This document shows, piece by piece, positions 9,805 to 19,334 of a DNA stretch of 64,000 nt. Made by a program: the position numbers and the translations under genes. The stretch is taken from assembly GCF_015223065.1 (NCBI RefSeq), contig NZ_JADFBY010000003.1, positions 62,001-126,000 on the forward strand. Reading direction: 5' to 3'. Source of the DNA: Mucilaginibacter sp. JRF. GTDB taxonomy: Bacteria > Bacteroidota > Bacteroidia > Sphingobacteriales > Sphingobacteriaceae. Every line of letters starts with the position of its first letter. Position 1 is the stretch's first letter. The notes under the pieces were generated by a model, which did no database searches, was not told where the DNA came from, and was given only the letters and a program-made list of their open reading frames with translations.

Positions 9805-10797
9805 TTACAGGCGGGTTTCGCGTTCAAATTGTTCTTTATTAGCTTCCTGCAACAGCGGATTGGTTTTTACCACCGGCAGCGGCTTCATGGTTTCGTAATG
9901 GTTAGCGCTGATAACTGATTTATGCGATACCTTGCGCGGGCCTTCGATGGTCCAGTCGGCAGTTTTCTTTGTATCAAAACGGCAGGTATTGCAAATGAAT
10001 TCCTCCACCTCGCCATAAACATCCTTACGGCCTGTTACCCTGATTACATCCTCTCCTTTGTACCATAAGGTTACTTTGCCGCAGCATTTATCGCAATCGC
10101 GGTGCGCCTCAACCGGTTTGGTGAACCATACACGGTTTTTAAAGCGGAAGGTTTTATCTGTTAACGCCCCTACCGGACAAACATCTATCACGTTGCCCGA
10201 AAAATCGTTATCAACAGCTTTCTCAATATAGGTTGATATTTCTGAATGATCGCCACGGTTAAGTATACCGTGCAGGCGGGTATTGGTTATCTGGTCGGCA
10301 GTAAACACGCAGCGATAGCATAGTATACAGCGCGTCATGTGCAGTTGTATCTTATCGCCAATGTCAATCTTCTCAAACGTACGGCGGTCAAACTCATAAC
10401 GGGTTTTGGCTGCGCCATGTTCATAGCCCAGATCCTGCAAATGGCATTCTCCGGCCTGATCGCACACCGGGCAATCAAGCGGGTGGTTGATCAGCAGCAT
10501 CTCTACCACACCTTTACGGGCTTCAATAACCTCGGGCGATGTAATGTTTTGCACTTCCATGCCATCCATCACCGTGGTACGGCATGATGCTACCAGCTTA
10601 GGCATAGGGCGCGGATCTTTTTCAGAGCCTTTGCTTACCTTAACCAAACAGGTACGGCATTTACCGCCGCTGCCCTCAAGCTTTGAGTAATAACACATAG
10701 CAGGCGGAACAATATCGCCACCTATCTGCCTCGCGGCATTCAGGATGCTTGTTCCGGGTTCTACGTCAACAGTGATTCCGTCTATCGTTACTTTCAT
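9805..10797 (-). CDS. nuoG: NADH-quinone oxidoreductase subunit G, short form without molybdopterin domain
   Basis: This iron-sulfur subunit is 330 residues long and contains only the N-terminal part of NuoG: a 2Fe-2S ferredoxin domain (CYYSKLEGSGGKCRTC), the His-Cys 4Fe-4S motif (HPLDCPVCDQAGECHLQDLG) and a further cysteine cluster from CILCYRC. The large molybdopterin-oxidoreductase-like domain of proteobacterial NuoG is absent. The C-terminal region instead carries CDKCCG and CNTCRFD cysteines. Shortened NuoG of this kind is usual in Bacteroidota, so this is not a truncation. A 109-base spacer with a palindromic repeat separates it from nuoF. Confidence 0.93.
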   Translation of the reverse strand: MKVTIDGITVDVEPGTSILNAARQIGGDIVPPAMCYYSKLEGSGGKCRTCLVKVSKGSEKDPRPMPKLVASCRTTVMDGMEVQNITSPEVIEARKGVVEMLLINHPLDCPVCDQAGECHLQDLGYEHGAAKTRYEFDRRTFEKIDIGDKIQLHMTRCILCYRCVFTADQITNTRLHGILNRGDHSEISTYIEKAVDNDFSGNVIDVCPVGALTDKTFRFKNRVWFTKPVEAHRDCDKCCGKVTLWYKGEDVIRVTGRKDVYGEVEEFICNTCRFDTKKTADWTIEGPRKVSHKSVISANHYETMKPLPVVKTNPLLQEANKEQFERETRL

Positions 10798-10858
10798 TTT
10801 ATCACTCCTAAATCCTCACTTACGGTGATGGACTTTTAAGACCTTTTTCTTATTTCCT

Positions 10859-10893
10859 TGTCATGTTCGCCCTTTGACGGGCTCAGGGTGACA
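10859..10893. repeat. REP-like palindromic repeat in the nuoF-nuoG spacer
   Basis: The spacer contains a palindrome with outer arms TGTCA (10859-10863) and TGACA (10889-10893) and inner arms GCCC and GGGC around TTTGAC. On the minus strand it reads TGTCACCCTGAGCCCGTC and onward, which resembles the widespread Bacteroidota intergenic repeat that begins GTCACCCTGAGC. It may act on mRNA stability between nuoF and nuoG; that role is inferred. Confidence 0.55.
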
Positions 10894-10906
10894 CCCTTTT
10901 ATTTTA

Positions 10907-12271
10907 TTACGCTTCCGCCTTTTCTATCTTCGGCAACGGATCGGCGTAATGGGCCAAACCGTAGTTGCGTGTGGTAGCTTCGGCAGCGTTGGTAACATGC
11001 CATTCAAACTCATCCCTAAAGTGGCGTATGGCGCTGGCTACCGGCCAGGCTGCCGCGTCACCCAGCGGACAAATGGTGTTACCCTCAATTTTTTTAGATA
11101 CATCAACCAGCAAATCCATGTCGCTCATTTTGCCATGACCATATTCCAGGCGATGCAAAACCTTTTCCATCCAGCCGGTACCCTCACGGCATGGCGAACA
11201 TTGTCCGCAGCTTTCGTGGTGATAAAAACGGGCAAAGTTCCAGGTGTTACGCACAATGCACTGATCTTCATCAAACACGATAAAACCACCCGAACCCATC
11301 ATACTGCCGGTAGCGAAGCCCCCGTCAGACAGGGACTCGTAGCTCATCAGCCTGCTCTCGTTGTTGATGGTTTTCAGTGTCAAATTAGCCGGCAAAATTG
11401 GCACTGATGATCCACCGGCCACTACCGCTTTCAGGCGTTTGCCATTGGCTATACCGCCGCAATATTCGTCGCTGTAAATAAATTCTTCAACAGGCACACC
11501 CAACTCTATCTCATAAACACCCGGTTTATTGATATTGCCCGATGCCGAGATCAGTTTGGTACCTGTGCTGCGGCCGATGCCTATTTTAGCATACTCGTCG
11601 CCACCCTCGTTAATGATAGGGACTACGGCAGCAATAGATTCTACGTTGTTAACCACCGTAGGGCAACCATACAAACCGGCGATGGCCGGGAATGGCGGCT
11701 TAATGCGCGGGTTACCACGTTTGCCTTCTAATGATTCGAGAAGCGCGGTTTCTTCACCGCAGATGTAGGCACCGCCACCGGGTTGTACGTACAATTCCAG
11801 ATCGTAACCGGTACCTAATATATTTTTGCCTAACAAACCTACATTTTTGGCCTCGGCAATGGCTTTTTCAAGAATGCGTATCTGCGGCATCATCTCGCCG
11901 CGAACGTATATGTATGAGGTATTGGCACCCAGGGCGTAACTGGCCACTATCATTCCCTCGATCAGTAAGTGAGGGATCTTGGTCATCAGGTAACGATCCT
12001 TAAAAGTACCGGGTTCTGATTCATCGGCATTGCAAACCAGGTAACGGGGCACACCTTCGGGCTTGGCCAAAAAGCTCCACTTCATCCCCGTAGGGAAACC
12101 CGCACCACCACGGCCACGCAAGCCTGATTTTTTTACCTCCTCCACAACATCGTCAGGAGAGAGTGTTTTCAGCGCCTTTTTAACCGCGGCATAACCACCT
12201 GTTTGGCGATACCCCTGAAGGGTATTGATGCCGGGTGCATTTATATGTTGTAATAATAATTTGCGTCCCAT
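10907..12271 (-). CDS. nuoF: NADH-quinone oxidoreductase subunit F (NADH/FMN binding)
   Basis: This is the NADH-oxidising subunit at the tip of the peripheral arm; it binds FMN and the N3 4Fe-4S cluster. In 454 residues it shows the FMN loop [19 protein letters not shown], the NADH-binding [19 protein letters not shown], and the cluster motif [15 protein letters not shown] with the distant [13 protein letters not shown] cysteine. The start overlaps the nuoE stop by one base, so the two are coupled, as expected for partner subunits. Confidence 0.97.
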   Translation of the reverse strand: MGRKLLLQHINAPGINTLQGYRQTGGYAAVKKALKTLSPDDVVEEVKKSGLRGRGGAGFPTGMKWSFLAKPEGVPRYLVCNADESEPGTFKDRYLMTKIPHLLIEGMIVASYALGANTSYIYVRGEMMPQIRILEKAIAEAKNVGLLGKNILGTGYDLELYVQPGGGAYICGEETALLESLEGKRGNPRIKPPFPAIAGLYGCPTVVNNVESIAAVVPIINEGGDEYAKIGIGRSTGTKLISASGNINKPGVYEIELGVPVEEFIYSDEYCGGIANGKRLKAVVAGGSSVPILPANLTLKTINNESRLMSYESLSDGGFATGSMMGSGGFIVFDEDQCIVRNTWNFARFYHHESCGQCSPCREGTGWMEKVLHRLEYGHGKMSDMDLLVDVSKKIEGNTICPLGDAAAWPVASAIRHFRDEFEWHVTNAAEATTRNYGLAHYADPLPKIEKAEA

Positions 12272-12798
12272 TAGTTATTCGCCTTTGCTTTCAAGTCCGC
12301 TATTAAACTATCAACCGATTGGGTTGTTAAATTCTCGTAAAAGGTATACTCAGGGCCAATTTGCAGTACCGGGCCAAAGCCACAGGCAGCCAAACATTCC
12401 ACACCGCGCCAGCTAAATAAGCCATCGGTAGTTACTTCACCCTCTTTAACACCTAACTGCTGCTCAATGTAGTCCATTATTTTTTCGGCACCTACAAGGC
12501 AACATGGGCCTGTACGGCAAACCTCCAGTACATATTTGCCTTGCGGGCGCATAAAGTACATGGTGTAAAAGGTTGCCACCTCATATACCTCAATAGGTAA
12601 TATGTTAAGATACTCGGCCACCTTATCCATAGCCGGGGCACTTACCCAACCGTATTCAGCCTGTACCAGATGCAATACCGGCAGCAAGGCCGATTTTTGC
12701 TTTCCTTCCGGATAACGGCTTTTTATATCATCAAACTTAGCGATCAGCGCTGCTGAAAACTCAACAGGTGCCTGCTCAGTATTTTCAACTCTAAGCAT
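12271..12798 (-). CDS. nuoE: NADH-quinone oxidoreductase subunit E (2Fe-2S thioredoxin-like)
   Basis: This 24-kDa-type subunit carries the N1a 2Fe-2S cluster and pairs with NuoF. The 175 residues contain the four cysteines in CRTGPCCLVGAE and CLAACGFGPVLQIG. The N-terminal helical half matches the family (YPEGKQKSALLPVLHLVQ). It overlaps nuoD by 8 bases and nuoF by one base. Confidence 0.97.
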   Translation of the reverse strand: MLRVENTEQAPVEFSAALIAKFDDIKSRYPEGKQKSALLPVLHLVQAEYGWVSAPAMDKVAEYLNILPIEVYEVATFYTMYFMRPQGKYVLEVCRTGPCCLVGAEKIMDYIEQQLGVKEGEVTTDGLFSWRGVECLAACGFGPVLQIGPEYTFYENLTTQSVDSLIADLKAKANN

Positions 12799-14002
12799 CT
12801 AATTCTCCCGCTATAACGTTTAAACTACTCATGTTAATTATCGCGTCAGACAGTAGCATGCCCTGACTCATGGGCGCGTACATCTGGTAATTTATAAAGC
12901 TTGGCCTGCGGAAGTGCAAACGGTATGGCGAACGGCCACCATCGTTAACCAGGTAAAAACCCAATTCGCCGTTAGCGCCTTCAACCGCGTGGTAAACCTC
13001 GGTAACCGGTGTTTCCACCTCGCCCATCACTATCTTAAAGTGATAGATCAGCGCTTCCATGTTATTATAAACTTCTTCCTTTGGAGGCAGATAGAACTCC
13101 GGCACATCAGCGTGGAATATATCCGCAGGTTCTTTTTCTATCTTGTTAAGCGCCTGCTCAATAATGCGCAAGCTTTGCTTCATTTCCTCGTTACGTACTA
13201 AAAAGCGGCTGTAAACGTCGCCATTCTCTCCTACCGGGATCTCAAAATCGAAATCTTCGTATGATGAATAGGGCTCCATAGCGCGTACATCATAATCAAT
13301 ACCGGCAGCACGCAGCAACGGCCCGCTCCAGCTATAGCTTAAAGCGGTTTCGGCAGTTACCGGGGCAACACCTTTGGTACGATCAATAAATATGCGGTTA
13401 CGGTTAAACAGTTTTTCAAACTCCTTTAAAACCGGCGGGAACTCCTTAATAAACTTGCGGATCTTGTTAAACGCGATGGTATTGAAATTACGCTCAAACC
13501 CGCCTATACGGCCAATATTGGTTGTAAGGCGCGAGCCGCATATCTCCTCGTAAATTTCATATATCTCTTCGCGATACTCCATCATGTACAAAAAGCCGGT
13601 AAAAGCCCCTGTATCAACACCCAATACCCCGTTACATATAATGTGATCGGCAATGCGGGCAAGTTCCATGATGATGACGCGCATATAATCCACACGCTTA
13701 GGCATGGTGATACCGGCAAGCTTTTCAACCGTCATGTGCCAACCCATATTGTTTATTGGCGATGAGCAATAGTTCAGCCTGTCTGTCAGCGGCGTGATCT
13801 GGTAAAACGGACGGTGCTCGGCAATTTTCTCGAACGCGCGGTGTATATAGCCTATGGTTGATACCCCGCTCACTATACGCTCGCCATCCATTTGCAGTAC
13901 GTTTTGGAAAACGCCGTGCGTAGCCGGGTGCGTTGGCCCTAAATTAAGGGTCGATAGTTCGCTTTGCGGATCATTATCAAAAAATACAGGATGGTTCTGC
14001 AT
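12791..14002 (-). CDS. nuoD: NADH-quinone oxidoreductase subunit D
   Basis: This 49-kDa-type subunit forms the quinone-binding cavity with NuoB. The 403 residues open with the family motif GPTHPATHGVFQNVLQMDGE, with the quinone-site histidine in HPATHG, and contain GVLGVDTGAFTGFLYMMEYR and the C-terminal GGRSPYRLHFRRPSF. It is separate from nuoC, not fused to it as in Escherichia coli. It starts 5 bases after nuoC. Confidence 0.97.
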   Translation of the reverse strand: MQNHPVFFDNDPQSELSTLNLGPTHPATHGVFQNVLQMDGERIVSGVSTIGYIHRAFEKIAEHRPFYQITPLTDRLNYCSSPINNMGWHMTVEKLAGITMPKRVDYMRVIIMELARIADHIICNGVLGVDTGAFTGFLYMMEYREEIYEIYEEICGSRLTTNIGRIGGFERNFNTIAFNKIRKFIKEFPPVLKEFEKLFNRNRIFIDRTKGVAPVTAETALSYSWSGPLLRAAGIDYDVRAMEPYSSYEDFDFEIPVGENGDVYSRFLVRNEEMKQSLRIIEQALNKIEKEPADIFHADVPEFYLPPKEEVYNNMEALIYHFKIVMGEVETPVTEVYHAVEGANGELGFYLVNDGGRSPYRLHFRRPSFINYQMYAPMSQGMLLSDAIINMSSLNVIAGELDA

Positions 14003-14007
14003 ATGTA

Positions 14008-14511
14008 TTATCTTCCAAAAAAGTAATCTTTCTTATCTACACGGTTCGGGTCTTCCAGCGGAAATTCTTTACGCATCGGGAAGGCCGTCATATCGTCAAC
14101 ATTTAAAATACGGCGCAGGTCGGGGTGGCCGTCAAACACAACGCCAAAAAAGTCGTAGGTTTCGCGCTCCATCCAGTTGGCACCATTCCACAGCACGGTA
14201 GCGGTAGGCACGTGTACATCGCCATCGGCAACAAATACCTTTACACGGATACGCACATTATTTACCAAACTATGCAGGTGATATATTATACCGATAGGTT
14301 TTTCCTGTTCAGGATAATGGATAGCGGTGATGTCTGTCAAAAAAATGAATTGCAGTGTCGCGTCATTTTTCAGGAAACCCAGCAGATCGATGATCTGTTC
14401 ACGGCCGGTTTCAACAGTTAGCAGGCTATGGGGTTCACCAATTACGGTTACCTGTTCGCCAAATTTAGCGGCTATCTTATCTAAAACTTCCTGATTGGTT
14501 ATTTTACCCAT
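14008..14511 (-). CDS. nuoC: NADH-quinone oxidoreductase subunit C
   Basis: This 30-kDa-type structural subunit of the peripheral arm has 167 residues. The family signature is visible at the C-terminus: ANWMERETYDFFGVVFDGHP followed by LRRILNVDD and then FPLEDP. The start codon overlaps the stop of nuoB by one base and the gene is followed after 5 bases by nuoD. Confidence 0.96.
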   Translation of the reverse strand: MGKITNQEVLDKIAAKFGEQVTVIGEPHSLLTVETGREQIIDLLGFLKNDATLQFIFLTDITAIHYPEQEKPIGIIYHLHSLVNNVRIRVKVFVADGDVHVPTATVLWNGANWMERETYDFFGVVFDGHPDLRRILNVDDMTAFPMRKEFPLEDPNRVDKKDYFFGR

Positions 14512-15053
14512 TACTGAATTCCGTATTTAGCTAATAATTCCTGGTACTTAGGCTCGTTGCGGCGGCGCAGCGATTCGGTTTGTACCAGTTTCTGAATATT
14601 GATAAAACCATCAATTATGGCTTCGGGGCGTGGCGGGCAACCGGGTACATAAACATCAACAGGTATAACCTCATCAATGCCCTGTAATACCGAATATGTA
14701 TCAAATATACCACCGCTTGAAGCGCAGGCGCCAACAGCCATTACCCAGCGTGGCTCGGCCATTTGCAGGTATACCTGGCGCAGTACAGGTGCCATTTTTT
14801 TTGATATGGTACCCATAACCATCAGCAGGTCGGCCTGGCGTGGCGAAAAGCTTAAACGCTCGGCACCAAAACGGGAAAGATCATAATGAGAGCCCATTGT
14901 GGCCATGAACTCAATACCACAGCATGATGTTGCAAATGGCAGCGGCCATAATGAGTGTGAACGAGCCAGCCCGATTGCTTTATCAAGCGAGGTGGCGAAG
15001 AACCCTGAACCTTCAACACCCGGAGGGGCATCAACTATCTGAATATCACTCAT
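14511..15053 (-). CDS. nuoB: NADH-quinone oxidoreductase subunit B (cluster N2)
   Basis: This subunit carries cluster N2, the last cluster before quinone. In 180 residues the tandem cysteines [12 protein letters not shown], the [11 protein letters not shown] cysteine and [14 protein letters not shown] are all present, giving the four ligands. The protein is of normal length. A 124-base spacer separates it from nuoA; I see no gene or clear hairpin terminator in that spacer. Confidence 0.97.
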   Translation of the reverse strand: MSDIQIVDAPPGVEGSGFFATSLDKAIGLARSHSLWPLPFATSCCGIEFMATMGSHYDLSRFGAERLSFSPRQADLLMVMGTISKKMAPVLRQVYLQMAEPRWVMAVGACASSGGIFDTYSVLQGIDEVIPVDVYVPGCPPRPEAIIDGFINIQKLVQTESLRRRNEPKYQELLAKYGIQ

Positions 15054-15177
15054 GAACTACTATTATAAACTTAGGTTTTACCGGCAAAAAGACCGCCGGA
15101 CACCACAAATTTATAATAAAATACGAGCTATACGCATTCAGAGGGCTATGTATGAGGTATTTAGAATCAATCTAAAC

Positions 15178-15549
15178 TCAATCCCATTCAAGAGCGCGTT
15201 TCTTGATAATGTAGATAAAGCCAAGCAATAGTGTACCCATAAATATGAACATTTCTATCATACCGGTTTTGCCTAACTCCTTAAAGTTCACGGCCCAGGG
15301 GTACATAAATATCACCTCCACATCAAACAAAACAAATAGGATGGCTACCAGGAAGTATTTGATTGAGATAGGGGTACGTGCGTTACCGATAACCTCAATA
15401 CCCGACTCGAACGGGGTAAGCTTATCATTAGTTACACGCTTGGGCCCTATTTTGTGGGTTACAAACATGGTTGTAAATACAAAACCCAGCGCAACTACCA
15501 TTTGGAAAATGATAGGCAGAAAGTTAATTGGTAAACTCTGTGCTTCCAT
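15178..15549 (-). CDS. nuoA: NADH-quinone oxidoreductase subunit A
   Basis: This is the ND3-like membrane subunit and first gene of the operon. I chose the ATG at 15549, which gives 123 residues starting MEAQSLPINF. The reading frame stays open to 15591, but that extension runs into the terminator hairpin of the upstream gene and would bypass the promoter box just upstream. The conserved LTPFESGIEVIGNARTPISI loop and a second helix with FVLFDVEVIFMYPWAV are visible, with the functional acidic residues in place. A -7-like box ends only five bases before the start codon, so the message may be nearly leaderless. Confidence 0.94.
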   Translation of the reverse strand: MEAQSLPINFLPIIFQMVVALGFVFTTMFVTHKIGPKRVTNDKLTPFESGIEVIGNARTPISIKYFLVAILFVLFDVEVIFMYPWAVNFKELGKTGMIEMFIFMGTLLLGFIYIIKKRALEWD

Positions 15550-15553
15550 ATTG

Positions 15554-15561
15554 CAAATATA
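15554..15561 (-). promoter_or_regulatory. Probable nuo operon promoter, -7 element
   Basis: On the minus strand this reads TATATTTG, a perfect match to the Bacteroidota TAnnTTTG element. It lies between the terminator of the upstream TPR gene and the nuoA start codon. The -33 region falls inside the terminator T-tract and is not a clean TTTG. Transcription would start very near the nuoA ATG. Confidence 0.55.
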
Positions 15562-15578
15562 ATGATGCAGTTGTAATA

Positions 15579-15608
15579 AAAAAGGCCTCATTAAAAATGA
15601 GGCCTTTT
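15579..15608 (-). terminator. Intrinsic terminator after the TPR gene
   Basis: The arms AAAAGGCCTCA and TGAGGCCTTTT form an 11-bp stem with a short A-rich loop. On the minus strand the hairpin follows the stop codon of the TPR gene by about 20 bases and runs into a T-tract. It separates the TonB/TPR cluster from nuoA. Confidence 0.85.
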
Positions 15609-15629
15609 GTTTATTTTATCGGGCAAGGT

Positions 15630-17306
15630 TTATTTACCGCTTGCTCCGCCTTTTTTAGAGAAGAAACTTATTACCTGTTTATTAGTAGGATCTAACTCCT
15701 TAGCCTTGGCAAAGTTTTCGGTAGCCTTGGCATTATCTTTTTCTTTGTAAGCAGCATAGTTACCTAAGTAAATATAGCTTTCGGCCAAGCCTTTTTTCGA
15801 TTTATCATCAGGTGCGCCTTTAGCGTTTACTACCTCGATGTATTTTTCGTAAAAAGGTTTTGCAAAACCGCTAATGTTGTTACGGTCTTTTTCTTTCAGC
15901 TCATTAACACGTGCACGGTACAGATAAGCATCGGCAAATGGTTGTGTAGCTGTTTTTTGGATAATGTAGCTAAACGCGCTGTCAGCTTTAGCTAAAACTG
16001 AATCAGCTTCAGGTTTTTTAGCATCATAACCAAAGTAGTAGCTTAAGCCCTCGTAAAAGTAATCGGTAAGTTTAACGTCACGACCACCTTTTTGAGTGAA
16101 CATATTGTAAGCATCACCTGCCTCAACATACTTTTTCTTTTGATAAAATGCCTTAGCGATCTCTGCATACACAGCGGTTTGTGTAGTATCTAACTCAATT
16201 GCTTTTCTCAAAGTATTGATACCGGTTGAATCATTACCTAAAGCAATTTGAGTACGACCTAAGTACAGGTAATCGCGAGGGATGATACGTTTTTCACCAG
16301 CTTCAGCCATGAATTTTTGCATACCGTCTAACGCCGCCTGATAGTTTTTGTTCTCAAAGTTAGCGTAAGCTTTGTAACGATATATCTTCAGGTTAGTATT
16401 TGCACCCGGAAGCTTTTCAAGTTCGGCAACCTCAGCCTGTAGCGTAGGGTAATCACCGGCGGCTAACAAAAAGTCGGCATAACGCATACGTGACTCAGCT
16501 GAACGGTCTGTTAAGCTCAGGTATTTTTTATAGTTCTCAACACCTTCTTTAACTTTAACTGATGCCATTTTGGGATCGTTGAATGCCCAACGCAGGTCGG
16601 TTTCAGCCCACTCGCGGTAAGCAGGGCCATAGTTAGGGTTGATAGCCAATGCTGCTTTGTATTCAGTTTCTGACTGCTCAAAGTTGTTGGCATATCTCCA
16701 AAGCACACCTTTAGCTACAATAGCGCTCGCTGCTTTAGCGTCAACGGTTAAAGCTTCCTGGTAGTTAGCTAAAGCTTCGCTGCTTTTTACTAACAAACGG
16801 TTAGCGTTACCCAGCTCAACCAATAAAGCGGCATCCTTAGCGTTAACGGCCTTACCTTTAGCCAATACATCAGCGGCTGCTTTAGCATCAGCAGGATCAA
16901 GCAAGTAAGCTTCACCTACGTATAAGTATGGCGTGCTGTTTTTACCTGCAAGGCTGATAGCCTGATTAAAGTTAGTAGTAGCACCGGTCGCGTTTTTCTC
17001 TAAACGGGCTACGGCACCTAAACCTGCATAGTTTAATGCTGATTTAGCGTTTTTTGCGATACCCTGGGTAAATACAGCTTTTGCTGAATCCGGATAATCC
17101 TGTAATATATATACCCAGCCCAGGTAGAAATAATTTTCATCCTTGTCGGCCTGTGTTTGGGTCAGATTTTTAAGCATTGATTTTGCTTTCTGATACTGCT
17201 CGGCGTCAATAGCTTTTTTGGCGTCGTCTAAACTTTGCGAAAAAACTGATGAACCCATAAGCATCAGCGGCAATGCTGCGGTGGCAATTTTACTGATCTC
17301 TTTCAT
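15630..17306 (-). CDS. Secreted tetratricopeptide-repeat protein
   Basis: This 558-residue protein starts with a signal peptide (hydrophobic ALPLMLMGSSVFS core, cleavage near SQS). The rest is helical tandem repeats with TPR-like spacing, for example QYQKAKSMLKNL and VYAEIAKAFYQKKKYVEAGD. No enzymatic motif is visible, so it is probably a periplasmic scaffold. It closes the exbB-exbD-exbD-tonB-pstS-like cluster, starting 13 bases after the PstS-like gene, and a terminator follows. The constant neighbourhood suggests a part in TonB-dependent envelope work; the precise partner is unknown. Confidence 0.85.
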   Translation of the reverse strand: MKEISKIATAALPLMLMGSSVFSQSLDDAKKAIDAEQYQKAKSMLKNLTQTQADKDENYFYLGWVYILQDYPDSAKAVFTQGIAKNAKSALNYAGLGAVARLEKNATGATTNFNQAISLAGKNSTPYLYVGEAYLLDPADAKAAADVLAKGKAVNAKDAALLVELGNANRLLVKSSEALANYQEALTVDAKAASAIVAKGVLWRYANNFEQSETEYKAALAINPNYGPAYREWAETDLRWAFNDPKMASVKVKEGVENYKKYLSLTDRSAESRMRYADFLLAAGDYPTLQAEVAELEKLPGANTNLKIYRYKAYANFENKNYQAALDGMQKFMAEAGEKRIIPRDYLYLGRTQIALGNDSTGINTLRKAIELDTTQTAVYAEIAKAFYQKKKYVEAGDAYNMFTQKGGRDVKLTDYFYEGLSYYFGYDAKKPEADSVLAKADSAFSYIIQKTATQPFADAYLYRARVNELKEKDRNNISGFAKPFYEKYIEVVNAKGAPDDKSKKGLAESYIYLGNYAAYKEKDNAKATENFAKAKELDPTNKQVISFFSKKGGASGK

Positions 17307-17319
17307 CGATTAATTTATT

Positions 17320-18240
17320 TTACTCTTTCTTTATGTTTATTTCTCTACGTGGAATCGAATCTGGCAATAAACCGGACTTAAGTATGATACGTTGTCCGCG
17401 TTCGCTTGCCAAAAATGATGCAAATCCTGTGCCTAAACCTACCCGGCCGGTGCTATTTAAAATGTATAGCCCTCTGCTTAACGGGTACTGTTTTAAGACA
17501 AGTGAAGTTTGTGATGGTTTAAAATATTCCTTCGGGTATTCTTTGCTACCCTCATCACGCACGCCCATTATCTGCACTTTTTGCACATATTGCGCGTAAT
17601 CCTCATCAGGGTCATTAAGCCAGCTAAAACCAACTATGCCTATAGCCCCCTCATGTTCACTTACATATTTTATAACCTCTTTGTTTGACTTAAGCGCATA
17701 AATATTCTTTTGCTTAAGCTCGCTGTTGCCCGAAAATGTCTTTAGATAACGTACGACACTGGAGTTCGGATTATCAAAAACGATATTACGGTCGGTTTTA
17801 GTCTGTCCGTTCAGCATTTTTTTTATTTCTGACACTGTGATGAGCGTATCAGCCGATGTTTTGCTTACGATCAAAGCCACAGCATCAACCGCGAACTTGT
17901 CAACTATCGGTGGTAGCTTACGTTCGTCAAATACTTTTTTCTCGGCATCAGTTAACTCGCGCGACATGATGGCTACACGAATACTATCGTTCAAAAACAA
18001 GTTTAACAACTCGTTTTCTGACATGTATTGTATATCAACCTTAGCTTTACTGAACAGATTTTCGAACACTACCTGCTCCTCGGCAACTATGGGTTCAAAT
18101 GATTCATCAGCAAGAATTTTGATCTTGCCTTCGGCAAAACTGTCTGACGGGCCATTGCCATCCTGCTGTGGCGAACCGCATGCCGATAGCATTAGCCCGG
18201 CAGCAACCGAGAGTATAAGTTTAATACTATTCTTCGTCAT
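17320..18240 (-). CDS. PstS-like periplasmic substrate-binding lipoprotein
   Basis: The 306-residue protein has a lipoprotein signal peptide ending in the lipobox LSAC near residue 21, followed by a phosphate-binding-protein-like (PBP-II) fold. Segments typical of PstS are visible, such as KILADESFEPIVAEE, a region like DAVALIVSKTSADTLIT, and LYILNSTGRVGLGTGFASFL. No pstCAB permease genes are adjacent; the neighbours are tonB and a TPR gene. It may therefore serve TonB-linked phosphate sensing or binding rather than a classical ABC uptake system. That is inference. Confidence 0.82.
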   Translation of the reverse strand: MTKNSIKLILSVAAGLMLSACGSPQQDGNGPSDSFAEGKIKILADESFEPIVAEEQVVFENLFSKAKVDIQYMSENELLNLFLNDSIRVAIMSRELTDAEKKVFDERKLPPIVDKFAVDAVALIVSKTSADTLITVSEIKKMLNGQTKTDRNIVFDNPNSSVVRYLKTFSGNSELKQKNIYALKSNKEVIKYVSEHEGAIGIVGFSWLNDPDEDYAQYVQKVQIMGVRDEGSKEYPKEYFKPSQTSLVLKQYPLSRGLYILNSTGRVGLGTGFASFLASERGQRIILKSGLLPDSIPRREINIKKE

Positions 18241-18466
18241 TATCCTTTTTCAGTAAGCGTGAAAACCGGAGTATACCGTAAAAAATAAAGAATGCGCCAA
18301 ACAGGTAACGCTGCCAGCCGGTAAGCGGCAGGTTCATGGCATCCCAAAACATGACCATTACACCAAGTGTAATAACACAGATAAATGTAATAACCCCTAA
18401 AATAAGCAAAAATCGCCTTTTGAGCGATTTTTGCTTTGAATTTGTATTAAATGGCATTTTATGCAA
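18227..18466 (-). CDS. Small two-helix membrane protein, function unknown
   Basis: This 79-residue protein has a basic N-terminus, two hydrophobic helices (about residues 19-40 and 52-66) and an acidic tail. It starts immediately after the tonB stop and overlaps the PstS-like gene by 14 bases, so it sits firmly inside the operon. An internal ATG at 18457 is an alternative start. I do not recognise a family. Its conserved-looking position suggests a minor partner of the TonB system. Confidence 0.65.
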   Translation of the reverse strand: MHKMPFNTNSKQKSLKRRFLLILGVITFICVITLGVMVMFWDAMNLPLTGWQRYLFGAFFIFYGILRFSRLLKKDNDEE

Positions 18467-19294
18467 TTATTCGCTTGCTAAGTTAAATGCGATTGGAACG
18501 GTGTACTGAACACGCACCGCACGACCATTCTGCATACCAGGGGTCCATTTTGGTGACTTTTTCAATACACGTACAGCTTCCTCATCACAACCACTACCAA
18601 TACCGCGAAGTACTTTGATATCAGTTAATGAACCATCTCTCTCCACAACGAACTGCACGAATACACGGCCTTGTACGTTGTTTTCGCGAGCTACGGCCGG
18701 ATAACGTATATTTTTAGTAAGATAATTACCGAAAGCCGCTAAACCACCAGGGAAGGTAGGTTGAGCTTCAACCGCGGTAAAGATCTCGTTAGGGTCACTT
18801 TCGATCACTTGCTTAACGTCAGAGTTACCTACAGGCTCATCAATACGTATTTCAGCGTTCGGGTCACCTTTCTGGTCACGTTGGCCAGGGTCAGCAACTT
18901 CAAGTTCCTTAACAGTTGGCGGATCTTTCTCTACAACCTGATCGTCAGGCTTTACCACCGGAGGTGGAAATTTAACCTGGTCAACCTTTGGTTTTGGTGG
19001 CTCAGGTGCTGGCGGAGGTGGTTTTTTAGTTTGATCTACGGGTGGAGGTGGGGTAAGTACCACATCGGTAACTTTAACCTTTTCGGCCTCCTTAGGAATG
19101 ATGCCTTTTATAGCATTAACAATAGTAGGTAACGATATAACAAACACGAACAAAACAATACCAATAAGTAATGCTCTGCCGGTACGTGCTGAGTTTTTTT
19201 GCCTTAACTCATACGCACCATACGCTTTGTTACGTTCGGCGAATACTACGTCAATCCATTCCTGTTTTAATAAGTCTAATTTTGATCCTAACAT
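18467..19294 (-). CDS. tonB: TonB-family energy transducer
   Basis: This protein spans the periplasm and transmits proton-motive energy from ExbB/ExbD to outer-membrane receptors. The 275 residues comprise a cytosolic N-terminus, one transmembrane helix (ALLIGIVLFVFVISLPTIV), a long proline/lysine-rich linker around residues 80-135 and a C-terminal TonB domain (FGNYLTKNIRYPAVARENNV, VQFVVERDGSLTDIKVLRG). The extended cytosolic N-terminus before the helix is common in Bacteroidota TonB proteins. It follows two exbD genes. Confidence 0.93.
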   Translation of the reverse strand: MLGSKLDLLKQEWIDVVFAERNKAYGAYELRQKNSARTGRALLIGIVLFVFVISLPTIVNAIKGIIPKEAEKVKVTDVVLTPPPPVDQTKKPPPPAPEPPKPKVDQVKFPPPVVKPDDQVVEKDPPTVKELEVADPGQRDQKGDPNAEIRIDEPVGNSDVKQVIESDPNEIFTAVEAQPTFPGGLAAFGNYLTKNIRYPAVARENNVQGRVFVQFVVERDGSLTDIKVLRGIGSGCDEEAVRVLKKSPKWTPGMQNGRAVRVQYTVPIAFNLASE

Positions 19295-19334
19295 TATTTT
19301 AGGCTTTACTTTATATAACGTATTAAACAGTTAA

